64,000 bases of DNA from Saccharum officinarum (taxonomy: Eukaryota; Streptophyta; Magnoliopsida; Poales; Poaceae): contig CM036215.1 in NCBI GenBank assembly GCA_020631735.1, positions 15,030,346 to 15,094,345 on the forward strand, read 5' to 3'. Each line of letters starts with the position of its first letter. Positions within the stretch are counted from its first letter, which is position 1. Below are positions 13,101 through 23,629 of this stretch, piece by piece. Both the position numbers and the translations under genes were made by a program. The notes under the pieces were generated by a model. It saw only the letters and a list, made by a program, of their open reading frames with translations. It was not told the origin of the DNA and made no database searches.

Positions 13101-14566
13101 TGCACTACAATCTCCACACTAATGCGATCTCCCTTCGGTGTTGTCAGGGCTACTGCCTTTTCCTTACACTGAATCACTGCCTGATTTTGCTTCATCCAGT
13201 CTAATCCCAGTATAAGATCAATCCCAGCTGTTCTCAACACTATAGGACTCACTTTGAACTCTACCCCCCTTAAATTTAAACTAATAGGGAGGCATCGATA
13301 GGAAGCTTGCATACTACCCCCAGGCGAGTTGACTAGTATAGGGTTTTTCATGGCACACAAAGGAATGCTATTTGTCTTAACAAATATTTGAGATATGAAT
13401 GAATGCGAAGCTCCAGAATCAAAAAGAACAGTGGCAGGGATGGAGTGGACATCGAACGTACCGAGCATAACTTCAGGTTCTGACATTGCAGTCTCCTCCG
13501 ACAAGTGAGTCACCTTCCCGTAGTATGGTGGCTTCTGATTACTATTCTGCTTCTGAGGAGTTTGTTGGTTGGCCTTCTCAGGACAGTTATAAGACAAGTG
13601 ACCCTCCTTTCCACAACGGAAGCACTTGGTTGGAGTATTAGGAGCACTAGTCTTCATTGGGGTGTTGTTAGGGATACTCTGTCGCTGATTCTGGTTCCCA
13701 TTCTGCTGTTGAGAGCGTTGATTGCCATTCTGCGACTGATAAGGAGGACGTTGCAGAAACTGATTACGTGGAGGAAGTTGACCACGATTCCATTGGTTGG
13801 GCGGATACCTCTGCTGAAAACCTTGTTGATAACCAGTACGTTGGCGAGTGTTGTTTCCAGATATCTGTCCCTGAAGTCTCTTTCTTTTAGCATCCATCTC
13901 CTTGCGCTTATTATCCACCACAATAGCGCGATTCACTAGAGTTTGATAATCCGGGTAAGCATTAGACATTAGCTGCAGTTGAAGACCATCATGCAGACCC
14001 TTCAGGAAAAGTCGCTGCTTATCAGCATCATTAGCCACCTCATTTGGCGCATAACGTGACAACTGAGCAAACTTGTCTCTATACTCTGCCACAGGCATAG
14101 ATCCCTGTGTCAAATTGCGGAATTCTTCAGCCTTTAATGCTATCACCCCCTCTGGTATATGGTAGGACCTAAAACTCTCGGTAAACTCCTGCCAAGTAAT
14201 AGCGGGGGCATTGGCAGGACGGCCATACTGATATGAATCCCACCAATCTTGAGCTGCTCCTTGAAGTTGTCCCGAAGCAAACAACACCTTCTGCTGATCA
14301 TTACACTGAGCAATGTTGAGCTGCTTCTCTACTGCACGAAGCCAATCATCAGCTTCCAATGGATCTGAGGCATGTGTAAACACTGGGGGATGACCCTTCA
14401 AAAACTCTCCACGCTTATCTCGCGCAGGTGCTCCTCCAACTGGCTGATTTTGCTGATTGTTCACCAGAGCTTCCATTAGCTGTGTCTGTATAGCCAAAAG
14501 CTCATGAATAGTAGGGGTTGGTCCAACTCCACGGCCACGGCCTCGACCTCGTCCTCTTCCAGACAT
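10166..14566 (-). CDS. Ty3/gypsy chromovirus Gag-Pol polyprotein, intact
   Basis: A single open frame of 1466 codons that packages, copies and integrates the element. Domains in order (approximate residues): an Arg/Gly-rich N terminus; retrotransposon gag (about 90-230); a Gln/Asn-rich stretch; one CCHC zinc knuckle [14 protein letters not shown] (about 314-327); an aspartic protease with DSG (about 380); reverse transcriptase with the FIDD catalytic motif (about 692); RNase H beginning near YCDAS (about 840-910); integrase with an HHCC zinc finger (about 1047-1095) and D,D,E core (about 1120-1210); and a chromodomain at about 1415-1465. The order RT-RNase H-integrase identifies Ty3/gypsy and the chromodomain a chromovirus. 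The start at 14566 is chosen because gag homology begins soon after. Gag and Pol share one frame with no shift. No inactivating mutation is visible, so the copy may be recently active. Confidence 0.95.
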   Translation of the reverse strand: MSGRGRGRGRGRGVGPTPTIHELLAIQTQLMEALVNNQQNQPVGGAPARDKRGEFLKGHPPVFTHASDPLEADDWLRAVEKQLNIAQCNDQQKVLFASGQLQGAAQDWWDSYQYGRPANAPAITWQEFTESFRSYHIPEGVIALKAEEFRNLTQGSMPVAEYRDKFAQLSRYAPNEVANDADKQRLFLKGLHDGLQLQLMSNAYPDYQTLVNRAIVVDNKRKEMDAKRKRLQGQISGNNTRQRTGYQQGFQQRYPPNQWNRGQLPPRNQFLQRPPYQSQNGNQRSQQQNGNQNQRQSIPNNTPMKTSAPNTPTKCFRCGKEGHLSYNCPEKANQQTPQKQNSNQKPPYYGKVTHLSEETAMSEPEVMLGTFDVHSIPATVLFDSGASHSFISQIFVKTNSIPLCAMKNPILVNSPGGSMQASYRCLPISLNLRGVEFKVSPIVLRTAGIDLILGLDWMKQNQAVIQCKEKAVALTTPKGDRISVEIVVQKPQTATVNRLDDNANQEDPVVDEFPDVFPDDLPGMPPDRDIEFIIELLPGTAPIAKRPYRMGVNELEELKKQIKELQEKGFIRPSSSPWGAPVIFVDKKDGSQRMCVDYRSLNEVTIKNKYPLPRIDDLFDQLRGACVFSKIDLRSGYHQLKIRATDIPKTAFTTRYGLYEYTVMSFGLTNAPAYFMYLMNKVFMEYLDKFVVVFIDDILVYSKTKEEHVEHLRLVLQKLREHKLYAKRSKCEFWLKEVAFLGHVVSNGGISVDPSKVKDVLNWKPPTDVGEIRSFLGLAGYYRRFIEGFSKLAKPMTALLEKNAKFVWSDKCQVNFEELKKRLTTAPVLVLPDLNKSFSIYCDASRLGLGCVLMQEGKVVAYASRQLRKHELNYPTHDLELAAVVHALKIWRHYLIGHKSDIYTDHKSLKYIFTQSDLNLRQRRWLELIKDYDLEVHYHPGKANVVADALSRKSYANEVQVMPMSNELCAEFEHLNLGIAVNAVELVVEPMLEQQIREGQLTDDKIKEIVRNIPKGKAPGFRMDDKGTLWFGKRLCVPKDKAIRGAILREAHESAYSIHPGSTKMYMDLREKYWWHGLKRDVAEYVALCDTCQRVKAEHQRPAGLLQPMQIPEWKWEEVGMDFIVGLPRTQRGFDSIWVIVDRLTKVAHFIPVRTTYSSAKLAELYLERIVSLHGVPKKIVSDRGTQFTSYYWQKVQESLGTKLNFSTAYHPQTDGQTERINQILEDMLRACALQYGTSWDKSLPYAEFSYNNSYQKSLQMAPFEALYGRKCRTPLFWNQTGESQVFGPDVLKNAEKQVRMIRNNLKAAQSRQKSYADTRRRELTFEVGDYVYLKVSPMRGVKRFNRKGKLAPRYVGPFKILERRGEVAYQLELPESLAGVHDVFHVSQLKKCLRVPEEQIPLEELTVKENLTYEEYPVKILETAERVTRSRVIKMCKVQWSRYSEAEATWEREEDLRKAYPQLFE

Positions 14567-15266
14567 CTGTTATCCAATATAGTATCAAATCTTAGAGATT
14601 ACCACATAATAGACAATTCTAGAGATAGAGATTAGAATCTGAAAATTTTCTGGACACATCCCAATTTCAACTGTTCGGTAAAACAAACCTATCTCGAGTT
14701 ACAGATATCCAGTAGAGGTGTTCTTTACATGGTTGGAAAGCTTATGAAATTATCTAGAACTTTTATTTAACTCATACTTCCAGATTCTGTCACGAAGTTA
14801 CCCAAAAACAGAACACAACAGAAACTGTTTCTGACTTCCAGACTGCACAGTAACTTCATCTTGTAACGATTATAACTCATGATCCAGAATAGATAAAAAG
14901 TTGATTCCAGAGGCATTGGAAAGGTACGTGGGTCTAGATTCTCTCATAAAAATTTCAGAATTTTTCGCTGATCAGTTAATTTTAAGCATAAAAGGAAAGA
15001 CAGATCGCTCCAGAAAAGACAGAACAGGGAGAAAAGTTAACCCAACTAAATTATTTATTTATCCCACTCAAACTTAATATTATATAACTTGGAACTTTTG
15101 TAGACAAGCCCACAAAGCTCCAGCACTCATTACATGGAAAATCCAACTCACACATAAGCACAATAATAACTCAACTAACCACACAAAGTTCACACGACAC
15201 CACAAACTCAACTTAACTTGACACTACTCGAACTATCGTATTATTACATAAATGGTATTCCAACTC
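14567..15266 (-). other. Non-coding spacer between ORF0 and gag, copy 2
   Basis: About 700 bases, AT-rich and without a supported ORF, separating the accessory ORF from gag on the same strand. How gag would be translated downstream of ORF0 (splicing, internal entry or separate start) is not evident. Confidence 0.6.
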
Positions 15267-16133
15267 CTAGGGGCGGGCTTGATGTTCACGATGATCATAG
15301 ATCGGTTCCATGCCTTGGTCAATCCTTAAGCCATCTATCACTTCTTGATACCTCTTGACGTCTTTTCCCAAAGCTTTAACCAGGGCTACCAGCCGACGAT
15401 TTGTCACCATCATGTCATGACCAAAATCCACCATGACCCGAGGAACTAAATCCAAATTCCCAGGGTCAGTCATTACCCATCCATACTCCGGATCTCCACG
15501 AGGAAAATAGCTATATGGATCATCTTGCATAATCTCATAGCGAAGGTGACGAAGTCCCAAGCATGCTTCAAAGGCTGCATCTTCTATACCATCTTCTATA
15601 GTGGCACGACGTCCACTATGGGAAAAACACCGATCTAGCAAAAAGGTGCCCAACTCATTGTTCTTAACGAAGATGCGCACACTGCACTTCCAATAAGTAG
15701 CTTCCAAAGGGTGTTTATGCTCCCAGCAGACATACTCAATTGCAGGATCCCAATCTGTGAAGTAGGCATTAAGTATGTCACCCAGTCGGTGGTGTGACGG
15801 AGTGTCATGGCTTGATTTGTGATGGATCCTTGTAATCCAGCCCATAGGAAGGGATGGCACTCCAATTTCAGCAGAACCACCTGGTGAAGGCGAAGGGGGC
15901 TGTCCTCCGTTGTTAGCAAGCTCAACATCTTCATCGTCACTCAAATAGATAACTTCCTCCTTAGGTTCAATTTCCTCCTGAGGCAAAGCTGGTTCTGGCG
16001 CCTGTTCTGGTGTTGATGGCGGGGTTGGTGTAGTGTCTTCTAATTCCTCCTGAAGCTCTTCGGGTTCCTCCAAGGGACGGGGTGGATAGTACCCTCCAGT
16101 GGTGATCCGGGCAGTCTTGCGGGCACGAGGCAT
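15267..16133 (-). CDS. Accessory ORF0 upstream of gag (unknown function, dsRBD-like pattern)
   Basis: 288 codons in the sense orientation, between the 5' LTR/primer site and gag, where most chromoviruses have no gene. The N terminus is short and basic (MPRARKTARITTGGYYPP), followed by a Pro/Glu-rich low-complexity region. Residues about 62-70 read VIYLSDDED, a hydrophobic core followed by acidic residues, the usual form of a SUMO-interacting motif. Residues about 115-205 have a helix-like segment, a strand-like segment (YWKCSVRIFV), a Gly/Arg turn (SGRRATIEDG) and an alanine-containing helix (IEDAAFEACLGL), resembling a double-stranded-RNA-binding fold. The C terminus may be coiled coil. No family was recognised with certainty; the dsRBD idea is inference. 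Conservation in copy 1 apart from likely contig-end errors argues that it is a real element gene. Confidence 0.72.
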   Translation of the reverse strand: MPRARKTARITTGGYYPPRPLEEPEELQEELEDTTPTPPSTPEQAPEPALPQEEIEPKEEVIYLSDDEDVELANNGGQPPSPSPGGSAEIGVPSLPMGWITRIHHKSSHDTPSHHRLGDILNAYFTDWDPAIEYVCWEHKHPLEATYWKCSVRIFVKNNELGTFLLDRCFSHSGRRATIEDGIEDAAFEACLGLRHLRYEIMQDDPYSYFPRGDPEYGWVMTDPGNLDLVPRVMVDFGHDMMVTNRRLVALVKALGKDVKRYQEVIDGLRIDQGMEPIYDHREHQARP

Positions 16134-16313
16134 CTACAGATTTTAGTCCAAGGGTAAGTTGAAATTAGATGCAATATTTTCATAATAGAATGAGGCGAAA
16201 GAAGCATAATAATTTAGCAATTATCAAGAGTAAAGTGATAAGCATGAAACAAGTGAAGAAAAGAGAACTAAAACGACCATTACTAACTAGGCTTGCGTCC
16301 TACAGTCAACATA

Positions 16314-16325
16314 GCTCTGATACCA
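16314..16325 (-). other. Primer-binding site, initiator-Met tRNA type
   Basis: The minus strand reads TGGTATCAGAGC three bases after the LTR end, the classic plant site complementary to the 3' end of initiator methionine tRNA. It fixes element orientation and the internal boundary of the 5' LTR. Confidence 0.93.
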
Positions 16326-16328
16326 ATC

Positions 16329-19036
16329 TGTCACACCCATTTTTAAGGAGCAAATGGAGTGCATATTCTTATGTGCGCCCAGAGATCAATCACACATAAG
16401 TTGACAAATATAAGTAGTATCATCACAAATGTTTATTACATAACGAATAGAATCACAGAGTCTTCACATAAATAAGCGGAAACATAATATAAATATAGTG
16501 GTAGCTAGCTCCATAGCACAGGCACGTCAACTGGTTGACCACAAGTCTAGTAATCTTCAGGAAAGTAGTAGTAGTAATCACTATTTGCACTTTCGGGATT
16601 CCATCCTGTGGTGAGGGAATGCAAGGGTGAGCACAAAAGTACTCAACAAGTATAACATGGGGTTCATGTAGCTCAAGTAGGCTAGACACTGGTTCAACTG
16701 CATGTAGCTTTTAGTTGATCATGTTTTAAGCAATTGAGTAGCATCAAATAGGTAATATTCCCGAAATAAACATATGATCATGTAAAGAGAATAATGAATA
16801 GCAAAAACAAGTAAATTAATAGTGATCTCTATTCCATAAGGGTCCAAGGCCGCTCGTGTCCGTGAGCACGGCTGATATACCAGTTTTACACTCTGCAGAG
16901 GTTGTACACTTTCACTGTGAGTCGTGATCCCCAAAAGTCCGAGGTCATGACTCCCCGTTGGACAGTCAAGTTTCACTATGAAGTCTTTCCAAGGTTCGTC
17001 TAACAAGTTAGGGCCGCTAGGTTTCTGTGGCCTGCGAATGTAGAGCCCCCCTTCCATATGGCACAATGACTCGCAGCCTATACTCATAAGGACAGGAGCC
17101 GCACTACACCCAACCCGGAACACAACCCCTTTTGCGCCATAAAGGTAACCACTAACAAGCTAGAAAAGGTCCTCTTATATGACTAAAGCCAGAGCCATGT
17201 AGCCCTCACAGCTGTACTGTAAGTCCCGGATGTTCGCTTACAGATAAGTCCTTACGGAGAGGAATCTAGAGATAACTCTAGCCCTCTTGTTCCCTGTTGC
17301 TAAAAATCATCTTTTAGAGTTATTGCATATATCATTAGTCAAATTACAAGATCATAGTTTATGTGAGCACTAGCCACTACCCAATGCCAATAACCATAGG
17401 ATTCAAGGAACAAGATCAATACTAAGGCATCCTTAACAAAGAAACACATGCAGCATGAATTTAGTGAATTAAAGTGAATAGGTAACAAGGATAATCCCAT
17501 GCTATACTTGCCTTGATCTAGCTGATCCGGTTGATCCGACTCGTAAAAGTACTCTTGATCACCAACGAACTGATCACCGTCTATTCTCGATTAACATGTC
17601 AACAACAATCATCCAAGGGCAATCATGCAAAGCAAACAAAGCTACAATTAGAACAGTACACCAACAGCAGTAAAATAAGATGAAAAGTTTTTAAAACAAA
17701 TCTACATCGCTCTAGGATCACACAGACGCGAAATTCACGCAAATCGGAGCTAAAACGGAAAAGTTATGATTTAAACAAGATTTACTTTATTAAAGTAATA
17801 GATTAAATCTAACCTCAAATTTTAAAAGTGTAAAATCTACTATACAGCAGTACTAATAGATAGAATATGAAATTATGAACCTAACGCAACTTGAACGGAT
17901 CAAATCGGAGTTAAAACGGAGATTTTATGACCTAAATAGATCTAGTGGCAATTCTGTAAATAGCTGAAAGCGTATTTTCATTTAAACCGACGAAAATTAC
18001 GTTTTCTAATTATCAAAGCGTAAACCAGCAAAGGCGCTATGGACCGCGGGTTAACACTTTAAAAACCCCAGGGACTCTTATGCAAAATAGCCGGACGAAG
18101 GGGTATCTCAAGATATAAGCCGTCGGATTAGATCTAAACGGCCAGGATCTGACCGGGGAAGAGAGAGAGGGGGAATCCGGCCGGCACTGTAGCCCGGCGC
18201 GGTGGAGGACATGGCCGGCGGCGAGGTTTTCGCCGGAACTCCCCGTTTTCGGTGCTCCGGCCACCACTCAAGACGGGACAAGCACGAAAAGGAAGATGGG
18301 ATCGTTGCGGACTCACCAAGGCAGCTTTTGGCACCGGAAATCGAACAAAGGTGGCGCACGGCTCCTCCTAGCGGGCGGCTCCCGAGCTCAGCGGTGGCGG
18401 CTTGCTTGCGGCGGCGAAAACTCTACCCGAGGGCGGATTGCGGCTTGTGGCGGCGTGGGGAAAAGCGGTGCGGTTGGGCGCTATTTATGGGGGGCTAGAC
18501 GTGCGGCCGAAGAAAAAGGGGAGGGGCGGGGCGGCACCGGACTCCATGTTCGAGTCCGGCTCGAACACGTCGCGAGGAAGGAGAAGCCCCTGACGCGTGG
18601 GCCCGGCGTGTCAGCGAGAAACGGAGGAGAGGCGCGACGGGCCGGTGCGGCAGCTGGTTGGGCCGGCCCACGACGCGGCTGCGGGGGAGAAACAACGGCT
18701 GGGCCGCGGGTGAGGAGGCCGAACGGCCCGAGAAGAAGAGAGGGGAGGCTGGGCCTTCGGGCTGAAATTAGGGAAAAGTAAATTCCTATTTCCCTTTTTC
18801 TTTTTCTATTATCTCAAATGCTTTTTCAAAAGATTCTTGAAAGAATTTTCCTTCTAAAATAAAAACCAATCACCCAATTAAAATATGCAACGGCATGGAT
18901 GCACAAACACTTGTTTAGCCCTATATTTGATTTTATTTAAACAAAAATATTATCTTACTAAATTTTCATGCACACAAATAGGCTTAACTAAATCAAATTC
19001 CCTATTTCAAAATTTTCAAAAATTTAGGGTGTTACA
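16329..19036 (-). repeat. Outer right LTR (5' LTR of copy 2)
   Basis: 2708 bp. On the plus strand it starts TGTCACACCC and ends GGGTGTTACA, giving TG...CA ends with a short terminal inverted repeat. A TATA-like ATAAATAG on the minus strand lies near 18480-18490, inside a GC-rich block (18120-18770). Beyond 19036 the sequence is the interior of a MITE arm, so the element inserted into a MITE. Confidence 0.95.
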
Positions 19037-19985
19037 TTTTTCTTCTTTTCTATAAACTTGGTCAAAATTATTATAGTTTGATTTAGTACAAAACTGGATT
19101 CCTTACATTTCAGGATAGAGGAAGTAAGTCCAACAATACTGTCCATTCCGATCAGTACCAGAATGGAATTAATAAGCATGATTTCAAAGTGCTTCTGCGA
19201 TGATATTATTGATTATTTAGCAAATGACAATATATTATAAGAGAAACATTTAAAAATCAGAATACATTTTATATGACGTTTAATTTCCCTCACAAAAATA
19301 CGTTTATTATTTCAGAGATGGAGGTGGGAATATATGCATGGAGTAAGATCACAAGGTTCAAATTGGACACTGCATTCCACTAAATAGGAGGCTCCCTTTA
19401 TTTCCAATTATACCGCCAGCTCTTTGTTGGTGCTCCTAATAAAATATAAGAAATTCAGTTTTGTTCTAAGTCAAATTATAATAACTTTGACCAAACATAT
19501 AGAAAAGAATATTAACATCTACCACATCAAATATGTATATTATGAAAGTATATTTCATAATGTAACTAATTAAGCTAATTTGAAGTTCTACTTATTTTTC
19601 TTCTTTTCTATAAATTTGGTCAAGATTACTATAGTTTGACTTAGTACAAAACTTAATTCCTTATATTTCAGGAGTCAGGACAGAGGGAGAGGGATTAAGT
19701 CCAACAATACTGTCCATTCCGATCAGTACCGGAATGGAATTAATAAGCTTAATTTCAAAGTGCTTCCGCGATGATATTATTGATTATTTAGCAAATGTCA
19801 ATATATTATAAGAGAAATAATTAAAAATCAGAATACATTTTACATGACGTTTTCCTCACAAAAATACGTTTATCGTTTCAAAGATGGAGGAGGGAGTATA
19901 TGGACTAAAATTACATCACAAGGTTCAAATTGGACACTGCGTTCCACTAAATAAGAGGCGCACTTTCCAATTATATCGCCAGTCA
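19037..19985. repeat. Diverged direct duplication (about 390 bp, offset 558)
   Basis: 19037-19420 repeats at 19595-19985 with roughly 10% differences: both begin TTTTTCTTCTTTTCTATAAA, pass through CTGTCCATTCCGATCAGTAC and end near a CCAATTATA sequence. The first unit starts exactly at the LTR boundary. Both units begin with the right arm of a Stowaway-like MITE, so a breakpoint lies inside that MITE. No gene is seen. Confidence 0.85.
19434..19693. mobile_element. Stowaway-like MITE
   Basis: The left arm (TTGTTCTAAGTCAAATTATAATA...) is the reverse complement of the right arm (...TATAGTTTGACTTAGTACAAA), about 80 bp each, with a right end GGACAGAGGGAG typical of grass Stowaway/mariner MITEs. 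A truncated second right arm is at 19037-19120. The left terminus is degenerate, so boundaries are approximate. Confidence 0.7.
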
Positions 19986-19989
19986 CTCT

Positions 19990-20552
19990 CTGCTTCACCT
20001 ATGATTGCAGCAATACCATGTTGGGTTTGTGTGTGGAACCGGAGACAGGCTGCCTCCCTCCTGCACGCAGAGTAGACCAGAGATGATGCACCAAAATAAA
20101 CACATGTAAGTCAGCTGCTTAATCCTCACGTGTAGCTGTGCTAGCTAGCTCTATGTCGCCGTCTTTCGTGGATGTGCATCCGTGGTACCTAGCTCTTCAA
20201 TTCGTAGGTCGCGGTGGCGGCTGCTGCGCAGCCAATTCAAGCTAAAGCCCGACTGGTCGTGTACGTCCACTTGCTTTGTTAGGCGCGGCGACAGCGACGA
20301 GCGAGAGCGTATACTAAAGACCGTTGACAGTGACAGCCTGCGTCAACGGTTCTGCCGCGTGAAAACCACGTTGCGATGACTGTGGACCGCTCAGAAACGG
20401 TATGATGGACTGCATGCGCGATTGGCGGCTGTTGATCCAATTTTCATTGATACAGCTCGTTTGCGAGGGCTTCTCTCTGCTCTGATTACATTTTCATTTG
20501 GAATTACTTTCGATAAACACATAGAAATTCATTTAAACCAAATTATTTTCAA
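19990..20552. other. Unassigned intergenic sequence
   Basis: Mixed composition with short ORFs only (for example 20182-20379); no gene, RNA or repeat boundary could be supported. 20460-20500 shares a short phrase (GGCTTCTCTCTGCTCTGATT) with 23360-23385. Confidence 0.4.
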
Positions 20553-20561
20553 TTTTTTGAA

Positions 20562-21586
20562 CGAGCTAGCGCCTGGACGTCCGCGCCTGCAATCTATTTC
20601 TCGCGCTGTTTTGCACGCCCACACGGGACCCACACTGCCCCGAACGTCACCAGCATCGAGAAGAGGAGAAGGGGGCAGTGGATGCCCAATCAGCGCCAGG
20701 AGGAGGAGGAGGAGACACTGAGGCGATGCAGCAGAAGGCGAGGATGAGAGATGCAACACCCAATCTACTTTTAAAACATCCAAATGCAACACTTGCAACA
20801 TACATCTGAAGGCAGATGAAACACTTGAAACATGATTTTGAAACACTTGAAAAAAAACACATGAAAACCATTGCAAACATACGCAACATTCAGATAAAAC
20901 ACATGCAATATCCAGATAAACACACTTGCAACATACGTCCGGAAAAACACAGATGAAACATTGGTTACAGACCTTTGTAACATACATGTACAACCATTGC
21001 AACATATGCAACATCCCGATCTACTTTTGCAACATCAATCTAAAACACTTGCAACATACCTCTGAAACATCTGAAACACTTGAAACATACATTTGCAGCA
21101 TTCACTTTCAGCAAAACTTGGCAGCTAGGCGGGCAGAGCACTGCACAACGGGATCCGGCTGTGCGGTCACGGTGGAGAAGGAGGATGGTAACGGGTGCGC
21201 GGCCCCCGGTGAGCGGTTGTGCTACCCCCGGCGATAGGGCGCCCGCAGTGCCCTAGCGAACGGTGCCCGCGGTGGAAGCGACAACAATAGTCAGGTGGCT
21301 GTGGCCTCGTGCGATGAGGCGGCAGCGGTTGTGTGGTCGTGGGGGAGCACGCCGCAGCGGTGCGAGCGCGGCAGCAGTGGAGAGGAAGGCCGGCAAAAGG
21401 CACGGTGGAGAGGAAGGTGTGCGGGAGGCGCAGCGGAGCCGCGGAGTGCAATCACGATTGCATGAGTTTTTTTTATATTCTACGATGACTGGAGGGGAGC
21501 GGAGTGAGCAGATTGGAACGGATAGGCCCCTGGACGTCAGGTCCACCAAAAGGGGCGTCTGGCGCTCTGATCGTTAGCATTACCGT
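20562..21586. mobile_element. Non-autonomous Mutator-like element, 9-bp TSD
   Basis: It is flanked by TTTTTTGAA at 20553-20561 and 21587-21595. The ends are imperfect inverted repeats: AGCGCCTGGACGTCC near the left end and AGCGCCAGACGCCCC on the reverse strand near the right end, with a CGGTA-type extreme on the right. The interior (20750-21110) is a degenerate array of ACTTGCAACATA / GAAACACTTGAAA phrases followed by a GC-rich part. No transposase is seen. The same family occurs inverted at 47001-48535. Confidence 0.65.
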
Positions 21587-21599
21587 TTTTTTGAAACTC

Positions 21600-22600
21600 C
21601 AACACAATAACATATATGTATGCTATTGCATGTAAAAAAAGTTTTGAGTATAAAAGACATTTTTTAAGGTTTCTTCGTAAGCTGCCATCTCTATTTACTT
21701 GATAGAAAAAAAACCATTTTATTTGCATATCAAGGTGCCTTCTATGATTTTTTTTTTTAAAAAAAAAGAGTAATCATGCATGATTGCTATCATATAACCA
21801 TTTGTGATGTAGAAAGTGTTAAAGAACAGGTAATATCCAGGGGCCAGGGTGTACTGGTTACCGGATCAAAAAAATCCTATAGATAGAATTATATGTAGCA
21901 AATTTCAAAATTATGTGTGTAGTCCAGCGGTCAGAGTGTTCATCTCTTTCCACTTGCATGGCCTTTCTATTATTTTTTACCTTTTTGCTGGAGGCTTACT
22001 GTCACAGACTCATAGTAAAGTGCACAGCGGGTAGATCTATATAAAATAGCTAAAATAAATATTTCAGCGGGCAGATCTATATAAAATAGCTAAAATAAAT
22101 ATTTTAGATTGGACTCGAGCCGAAAAAGTTCTTTTTTGACAGCGGGATCTATGTTCTTCATTAAGGATCATGGGCGGGCCAAACCCATCAGGCTTGGATC
22201 GAGCTTAATTTGCTCAGATCTACCAGGATTGGGTCGCTGCCGGAGAAACGAGACACCTTCGTAGGATAATGTGCTTGGGAATAATTAACCTGATGATAAC
22301 ATAAAATGCTTCGAATTTTAAAAGAATACTTTGTGGCTGAGGTAACTCTCTGTTATCTTTTTCTTTATTTTTATCTCGACTCTATTGTCTTGGGCATTAG
22401 GTAGTGAGTTCGAGTACTCTTGAAGTTTTTTTTTGCTTTTTTATTTTTCCAGATTTTTAGACTCAAGGCATGGCGATGGCCGGATCATGACGGGCCTACC
22501 GTGCGGCGTTCTCCAGTGACCGTGCATCGGTAGTTTGCATGTAAAAGTTACAACAATAAACAGCAACGAGATTGTAGCCTAGTGGTTTCCATGCACAATC
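21600..22600. other. Unassigned AT-rich intergenic sequence
   Basis: No gene is recognised. It contains a perfect-looking tandem pair of 40-bp units (22025-22064 and 22065-22104) differing at one base, and a T-run/A-run palindrome near 21750. Confidence 0.5.
22025..22104. repeat. 40-bp tandem duplication
   Basis: Two adjacent units beginning CAGCGGG(T/C)AGATCTATATA and ending AATAAATATTT. Recent slippage or duplication is likely. Confidence 0.9.
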
Positions 22601-23341
22601 CCACATTTCTTGTAGTGTTCTCAAGCTTATCATCTGCTGGATGTCGCAGTTTTCCATCTCTTGTACAGCCGTCAATCATGCCATCGCATGTCTTATGAAG
22701 TTTTTGCTAGTTGCAAATAACGTTGGATCCTAGATATCAATGAAAAATAATGCAACACTTTTGCTAGTCTTAGGTTTAGCTGTAGAACCATTATTCTTAA
22801 CATCGAGCTCTGGCACACATCATAAAAGTTATTTTAAAATTTCAAAAAAAATAAATTTCTATGGTAATATAACTTTGTGATAAGTACAAATGCTTAGCTT
22901 TGAGATGTTTTCAATATCGTATCAAGAAGCATGTTGACATGACTATATATGTATGACTACTGACATGCTTTCCACGTGTATAAAATATATGGACGTTTTA
23001 AACTATGTCTAACTTCGTGTTATTCTGAGACGACTTCAGTATTGCGTCAAAAAACATCTTTAATTGGCTATGGAGCGCTCTCTGATACGCTTTGTAACGT
23101 GTCTAGAAGCTATTGACGAATAAAAGCGTGTCTGACGTACACCATGTTTGTTTGAGACGTTTTCAATATCGTGTAAACAAGTTTCTCCAGATGCATTTTG
23201 ACACTAAAAGCGTGACTAATGTTGTGTCATGCTGACACGTTCATGAAATCATGTCAAAAAAAATTATTGCATGACCATGTAGAGACGACTTTGGTGTGCA
23301 TTACTATAAAAGCGTGACTAGAGGTTTTCTTTCCTGTAGTG
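22600..23341. mobile_element. CACTA-like element end with subterminal repeats
   Basis: It ends TTTCCTGTAGTG at 23341, the reverse complement of a CACTACAGGAAA terminus. Upstream are repeated phrases such as ACGTTTTCAATATCGTGT and AAAGCGTGACTA, as expected for CACTA subterminal repeats. A second similar end in the same orientation is at about 22606-22617, so the left end is not identified and this may be a remnant or two nested ends. Confidence 0.5.
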
Positions 23342-23629
23342 GCAGGGATGCTAGTTTTCGGAAGGCTTCTCTCTGCTCTGATTCCATGCTACTCATTTTA
23401 GGGCGAAAAACAATTCCCTAGTGCCGTACATAAGATTCTCAAAGGACCAAAGACGTTTTGCTAGAGGTCGAAGAAGTCACCACGAATGCCCTTGAGGCTT
23501 GAGTTCGCCGATGACCAACTAAAGATTTGGATCCATCACCCCAAGCCATTTACGGAATCGGGTGAAGTGGTGGATTTAATGAGGATCCAGAATTGGTGTC
23601 TCTGATAATTTTAATGAGGATCCATCACC

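Larger units (their letters stand above)
1..19036 (-). mobile_element. Tandem Ty3/gypsy chromovirus: LTR-internal-LTR-internal-LTR
   Basis: Three copies of one LTR (1-1227 partial, about 7417-10119, 16329-19036) alternate with two near-identical internal regions, all in minus orientation. Polyproteins carry gag, protease, reverse transcriptase, RNase H, integrase and a C-terminal chromodomain, so this is a chromovirus, most likely the Tekay/Del lineage (inference from the gag and chromodomain style). The primer-binding site is at the right end and the polypurine tracts at the left of each internal region. The left end of the outer LTR lies outside the window, so the target-site duplication cannot be checked. 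A 100-N gap lies between copy 1 and the middle LTR, so the tandem arrangement partly depends on the assembly. Confidence 0.9.

Noticed and set aside
22380..22590. tRNA-like A/B box phrases (GAGTTCGAGTACTC, TAGCCTAGTGG)
   Set aside because: Wrong order and spacing for a tRNA or tRNA-derived SINE, and no cloverleaf could be drawn.
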